Below, piece after piece: positions 61,584 to 64,000 of a stretch of DNA of 64,000 bases. Below the pieces are notes generated by a model that saw only the letters and a program-made list of their open reading frames with translations, had not been told where the DNA came from and did not search any database. The position numbers and the translations under genes were made by a program. Source of the stretch: Mycobacterium sp. 852002-50816_SCH5313054-b (lineage in GTDB: Bacteria; Actinomycetota; Actinomycetes; Mycobacteriales; Mycobacteriaceae). Location: NCBI RefSeq assembly GCF_001667185.1, contig NZ_LZIC01000068.1, forward strand, positions 1 to 64,000. Direction: 5' to 3'. The stretch's first letter is position 1; every line of letters starts with the position of its first letter.

Positions 61584-62963
61584 TCAGACCGATGCCGCAA
61601 CCCATTCCGGCTCTCGCTGAGCCTGCGCTGTGAAAGGTTCGTTGCGCCGCCGGGCTCGGCGCGCGTGGACCACGGCTTGTGCACCCAGCGCGGGCGCGCC
61701 CGAAACCCCGCGCGTGTCATGCGGCTCGTCCGTGGCGGATGTTGTGTCGAACTCGAATTCGCGCAGCAGGGTTCGCAACACCACGGTCATCTGCATATTG
61801 GCGAACGCTGCGCCGATGCAGCGGCGCACGCCACCACCAAACGGAATCCACATGTAGTTCTGCGGCGCGTTGCCGATGAACCGGTCAGGGTTGAAGGTGT
61901 TGGCGTCCGGAAAGTTCTCCTCACAGGAGTGCGCCAGGCCGATACTGGCGATCACCGTGTGTTGCTCGGGGATAACCCATTCCCCCAGCCTGATCCGCTG
62001 TTTTGTCACGCGGAAAACCCCGTCGATGACCGACCGCGTTCGCTGGACCTCCCAGATCGTCGCTTGCCGCAGCTCCGACCCGCCTGCGTCCACCTCTTCG
62101 GCCAACCTGGCAAGGAGTCGCGGGTGCCGGCGCAGCCGCTCAACTGCCCATGCGAGAGTCGTCGCGGTGGTCTCATAGCCGGCGGCCAGCAAGGTAAGAA
62201 GCTCGTCGGCGATGTGCTGCTTGGGTATCGGCGAGCCGTCCTCATAGCGAGCCCGCAGCATTAGCGAGAGCACGTCGTTGCGCTGCTCGAAGGCCGAATC
62301 GGTAAGCGCGTCGCGGATCAGACTATCGATGATCGCGTCATAGCGCTTGCGGTAGGCCCGGTGGCATCCCCCCGGGCTCCATGGGCCGAAATCCCGTCGC
62401 GCGATGGACGGCAGCACCGCGATCCGGGAGCCGAGTGCCACCCAGGGTGGGAGCAGCCCACGCAGTTCGTCAAGCGCGGCGCCCTCGGCGCCAAACACTG
62501 CCCGCAGGAGCGCGTTGAGGGTGATGCGCATCATCGACGGCAGCGTCTCGAACTCAGTGCCCTCGGGCCAGGTCGCGGTCTCGCGCATCACCTCGTGTTC
62601 GATGAGGGATTCGTAGCACTGCATCCGCTTGCCGTGAAATGCCGGCACAACTAGCTTGCGGCGCTTGCGATGTTCGTCGCCGTCGAGGCTGAACGTCGAC
62701 CCTGGACCGAACACTGCGCCGAGGAGTGTCGCCCCTCCGACGAGGTCGGCGCTCATCGTAAAGAGGTCCTTGATCTGGGCCGGGTCGCTGATGACGACGG
62801 TTTTGCCGAAGATCGGCATGTTGAGGGTAAAGGCCCTGCCGTAGCGCCTGGCCAGAGTCCTCTCCGTCCTTTCCCGCGCCGTAGCAAAGACGACGCCTTG
62901 AACGACCTTCGGTATCCGCGGCCCACGCGGAAGCCGCACGGGGTCGGTCGTTGCTGCGCCCAT
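61584..62963 (-). CDS. Cytochrome P450 (CYP138-like)
   Basis: This 459-residue P450 starts at ATG 62963. The I-helix is LLAAGYETTATTLAW, the K-helix ExxR is EVQR, and the haem-binding loop is FGGGVRRCIGAAFA with the Cys ligand. The sequence resembles CYP138 (Rv0136) along its length. The substrate is unknown. No ferredoxin gene is adjacent; the ferredoxin at 20226 could serve it. Motif site K lies about 220 bp upstream. Confidence 0.9.
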   Translation of the reverse strand: MGAATTDPVRLPRGPRIPKVVQGVVFATARERTERTLARRYGRAFTLNMPIFGKTVVISDPAQIKDLFTMSADLVGGATLLGAVFGPGSTFSLDGDEHRKRRKLVVPAFHGKRMQCYESLIEHEVMRETATWPEGTEFETLPSMMRITLNALLRAVFGAEGAALDELRGLLPPWVALGSRIAVLPSIARRDFGPWSPGGCHRAYRKRYDAIIDSLIRDALTDSAFEQRNDVLSLMLRARYEDGSPIPKQHIADELLTLLAAGYETTATTLAWAVERLRRHPRLLARLAEEVDAGGSELRQATIWEVQRTRSVIDGVFRVTKQRIRLGEWVIPEQHTVIASIGLAHSCEENFPDANTFNPDRFIGNAPQNYMWIPFGGGVRRCIGAAFANMQMTVVLRTLLREFEFDTTSATDEPHDTRGVSGAPALGAQAVVHARRARRRNEPFTAQAQREPEWVAASV

Positions 62964-63723
62964 GTTCTGACGCCTCCTGACGTGGCCGACGGTTATTGAG
63001 AAGTCGCAGACGGGCACTGTGACGTCCCCGCCTGAAGGCTAGGGGGTCCGCGACAGTCGCCGACGAATCTCCTTGTGCCGGTGGGTGTACAGCGATGCGG
63101 ATACTTGCGGCACTCGCACCACAGTCTGCAGCGATCGCGGGGAAAGGCCCATCCGGTAAAGGGTTGATTAAGCAGACGAGTCGCTGTCCCCCGATTGGGG
63201 ACTGCTGGCTGTCCCGACCGCCGCGCGCCGGCGCATGTCGCCGGGCCGGCGCAGCTGTGGGTTCTGCACCGGCTGCTGTCAGCCTGGTAAGCGGGGTTGC
63301 TAGTGCCCTCAGGACCCCGGCGGTCGGTGCCGTCTAACGGCCGCGCAAAGTCAGACCACGCTGGCGCGCGCCAAGCAGGACATGGTCGGATGGCGCAAAT
63401 CGCGACCCCACCCGATTGTCGGAACACCCAGCCCCGGGCGCGACTTACCCACGCGCGTGCACGTTCCCGCCGGTTTTGATATCGATTACGACGATGTATT
63501 CCGAGCGGCCTCGTTTGATCCATCACCTGAATTGCACACTGTTTGCGCCGGGCTCATCTCAGGAAAGGGGAGGTCACGTGGTTCCCAGAAGCCTCATCGT
63601 TGGCCAGGTAGGCGAGGTCAACAAGCAGGCAGCGGCGTTTCCGGTGCACCCGAAGCTGGTTGCACACAATGATTCTCGACTCTTCGTGCGTGCCCGGACC
63701 ACCCTCAACTCGAACACCGATTG
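62964..63723. other. Intergenic region upstream of the P450, no other gene supported
   Basis: It contains motif site K (63186-63203). Frames such as the plus-strand one around 63580-63720 have no family features, and I cannot support a gene. Confidence 0.4.
63186..63203. promoter_or_regulatory. Palindromic site K (GTCCCCCGATTGGGGACT)
   Basis: This is an inverted repeat in which GTCCCC pairs with GGGGAC around CGATT. It is a variant of the regional motif with the outer CT/AG replaced by GT/AC. It is about 220 bp upstream of the P450 start. Confidence 0.6.
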
Positions 63724-64000
63724 TTATGGACGGCCCGCAATTTCCAACCCGGTGAGCAGGGTGAGCAGTTCCTCGGCCAGCCGCTCGCCGCGATCTTCCT
63801 GAAGGAAGTGCGCGGCGCCCTCGATCCTCACCTGGTCGCTCGCGGTCGGGATCAAGTCGCAAAAGAGTTGTCCGGCCTGAGGGTAGGGAAAGACGGGGTC
63901 GGTGTCGGAGAACGCAACGAGCGCGGGCTTATGCCACCGTGACAGCTCATCGGAGATCGCTAGCATCTCCTTGGCACCCACGGCGTCGTCGCCGGTGGGC
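63724..64000 (-). CDS. Alpha/beta hydrolase, haloalkane-dehalogenase-like (5' end cut)
   Basis: This is the C-terminal ~90 residues of a gene whose start lies beyond the window. RWHKPALVAFSDTDPVFPY carries the likely third acid of the catalytic triad, and GAAHFLQEDRGERLAEELL carries the catalytic His. HFLQED is characteristic of haloalkane dehalogenases of the Rv2579/DmbA type. Related hydrolases of other substrate range share this motif, so the specificity is not proven. Confidence 0.8.
   Translation of the reverse strand, partial: PTGDDAVGAKEMLAISDELSRWHKPALVAFSDTDPVFPYPQAGQLFCDLIPTASDQVRIEGAAHFLQEDRGERLAEELLTLLTGLEIAGRP

Overview
The window is a high-GC actinobacterial chromosome segment that reads throughout as a Mycobacterium. 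The evidence is the gene order ponA1 - GT87 membrane protein - PfpI-like protein - rpsF - ssb - rpsR - rplI - dnaB (the Rv0050-Rv0058 order of M. tuberculosis), a PE-PPE pair, a cyclopropane-mycolic-acid-synthase homologue, a WS/DGAT acyltransferase, several F420-type enzymes and a CYP138-like P450. The left end carries a dnaB interrupted by two inteins. The first is a 145-residue mini-intein in the Walker A loop, as I recall from M. leprae. The second is a 425-residue endonuclease-type intein. The accessory content suggests a non-tuberculous species; I cannot name it.

Layout. 1-9920 is the conserved cell-wall, ribosomal and replication block. 9.9-31.8 kb is a mosaic of short operons: a beta-lactamase-fold protein, a fused HadA/HadB-type dehydratase, a GGDEF protein, phospholipase D, hemolysin III, phenolic acid decarboxylase, two-gene and three-gene redox operons (hydrolase-ferredoxin-reductase), a formate/nitrite channel, an RsbW-like kinase, lipid enzymes, and small stress proteins with hemerythrin-like or helical folds. 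32-39.8 kb holds a large Orn/Lys/Arg decarboxylase, a PadR regulator, a SnoaL-LLM pair, an MFS exporter and a lipoprotein.

From 39.9 to 63.2 kb the region looks like one regulatory neighbourhood. It contains one NarL-type sensor kinase (49072-50259, minus) and two nearly identical NarL/FixJ response regulators (50966-51613 and 56132-56779). Twelve copies, some full and some half, of an inverted repeat with consensus CTCCCCCNATNGGGGGAG lie in its intergenic regions, mostly 40-270 bp upstream of gene starts. The neighbouring genes are a small secreted cysteine protein plus sulfatase operon, the PE-PPE pair, a lipT-like carboxylesterase, a small protein plus a frameshifted ATP-grasp gene, the kinase, both regulators, a nucleotide-sugar-type epimerase, a second small secreted cysteine protein plus DHA2 exporter operon, and a P450. 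I propose this as an undescribed two-component regulon affecting the cell surface. The motif and its positions are read directly from the sequence. The link to the response regulators is inference.

The stretch 56.8-61.4 kb also shows decay: remnants of an acyl-CoA dehydrogenase, an IS256-family transposase and a fatty-acid desaturase lie between intact genes. No rRNA, tRNA or CRISPR array was seen. Both window ends cut genes: ponA1 on the left, and an alpha/beta hydrolase resembling haloalkane dehalogenases on the right.
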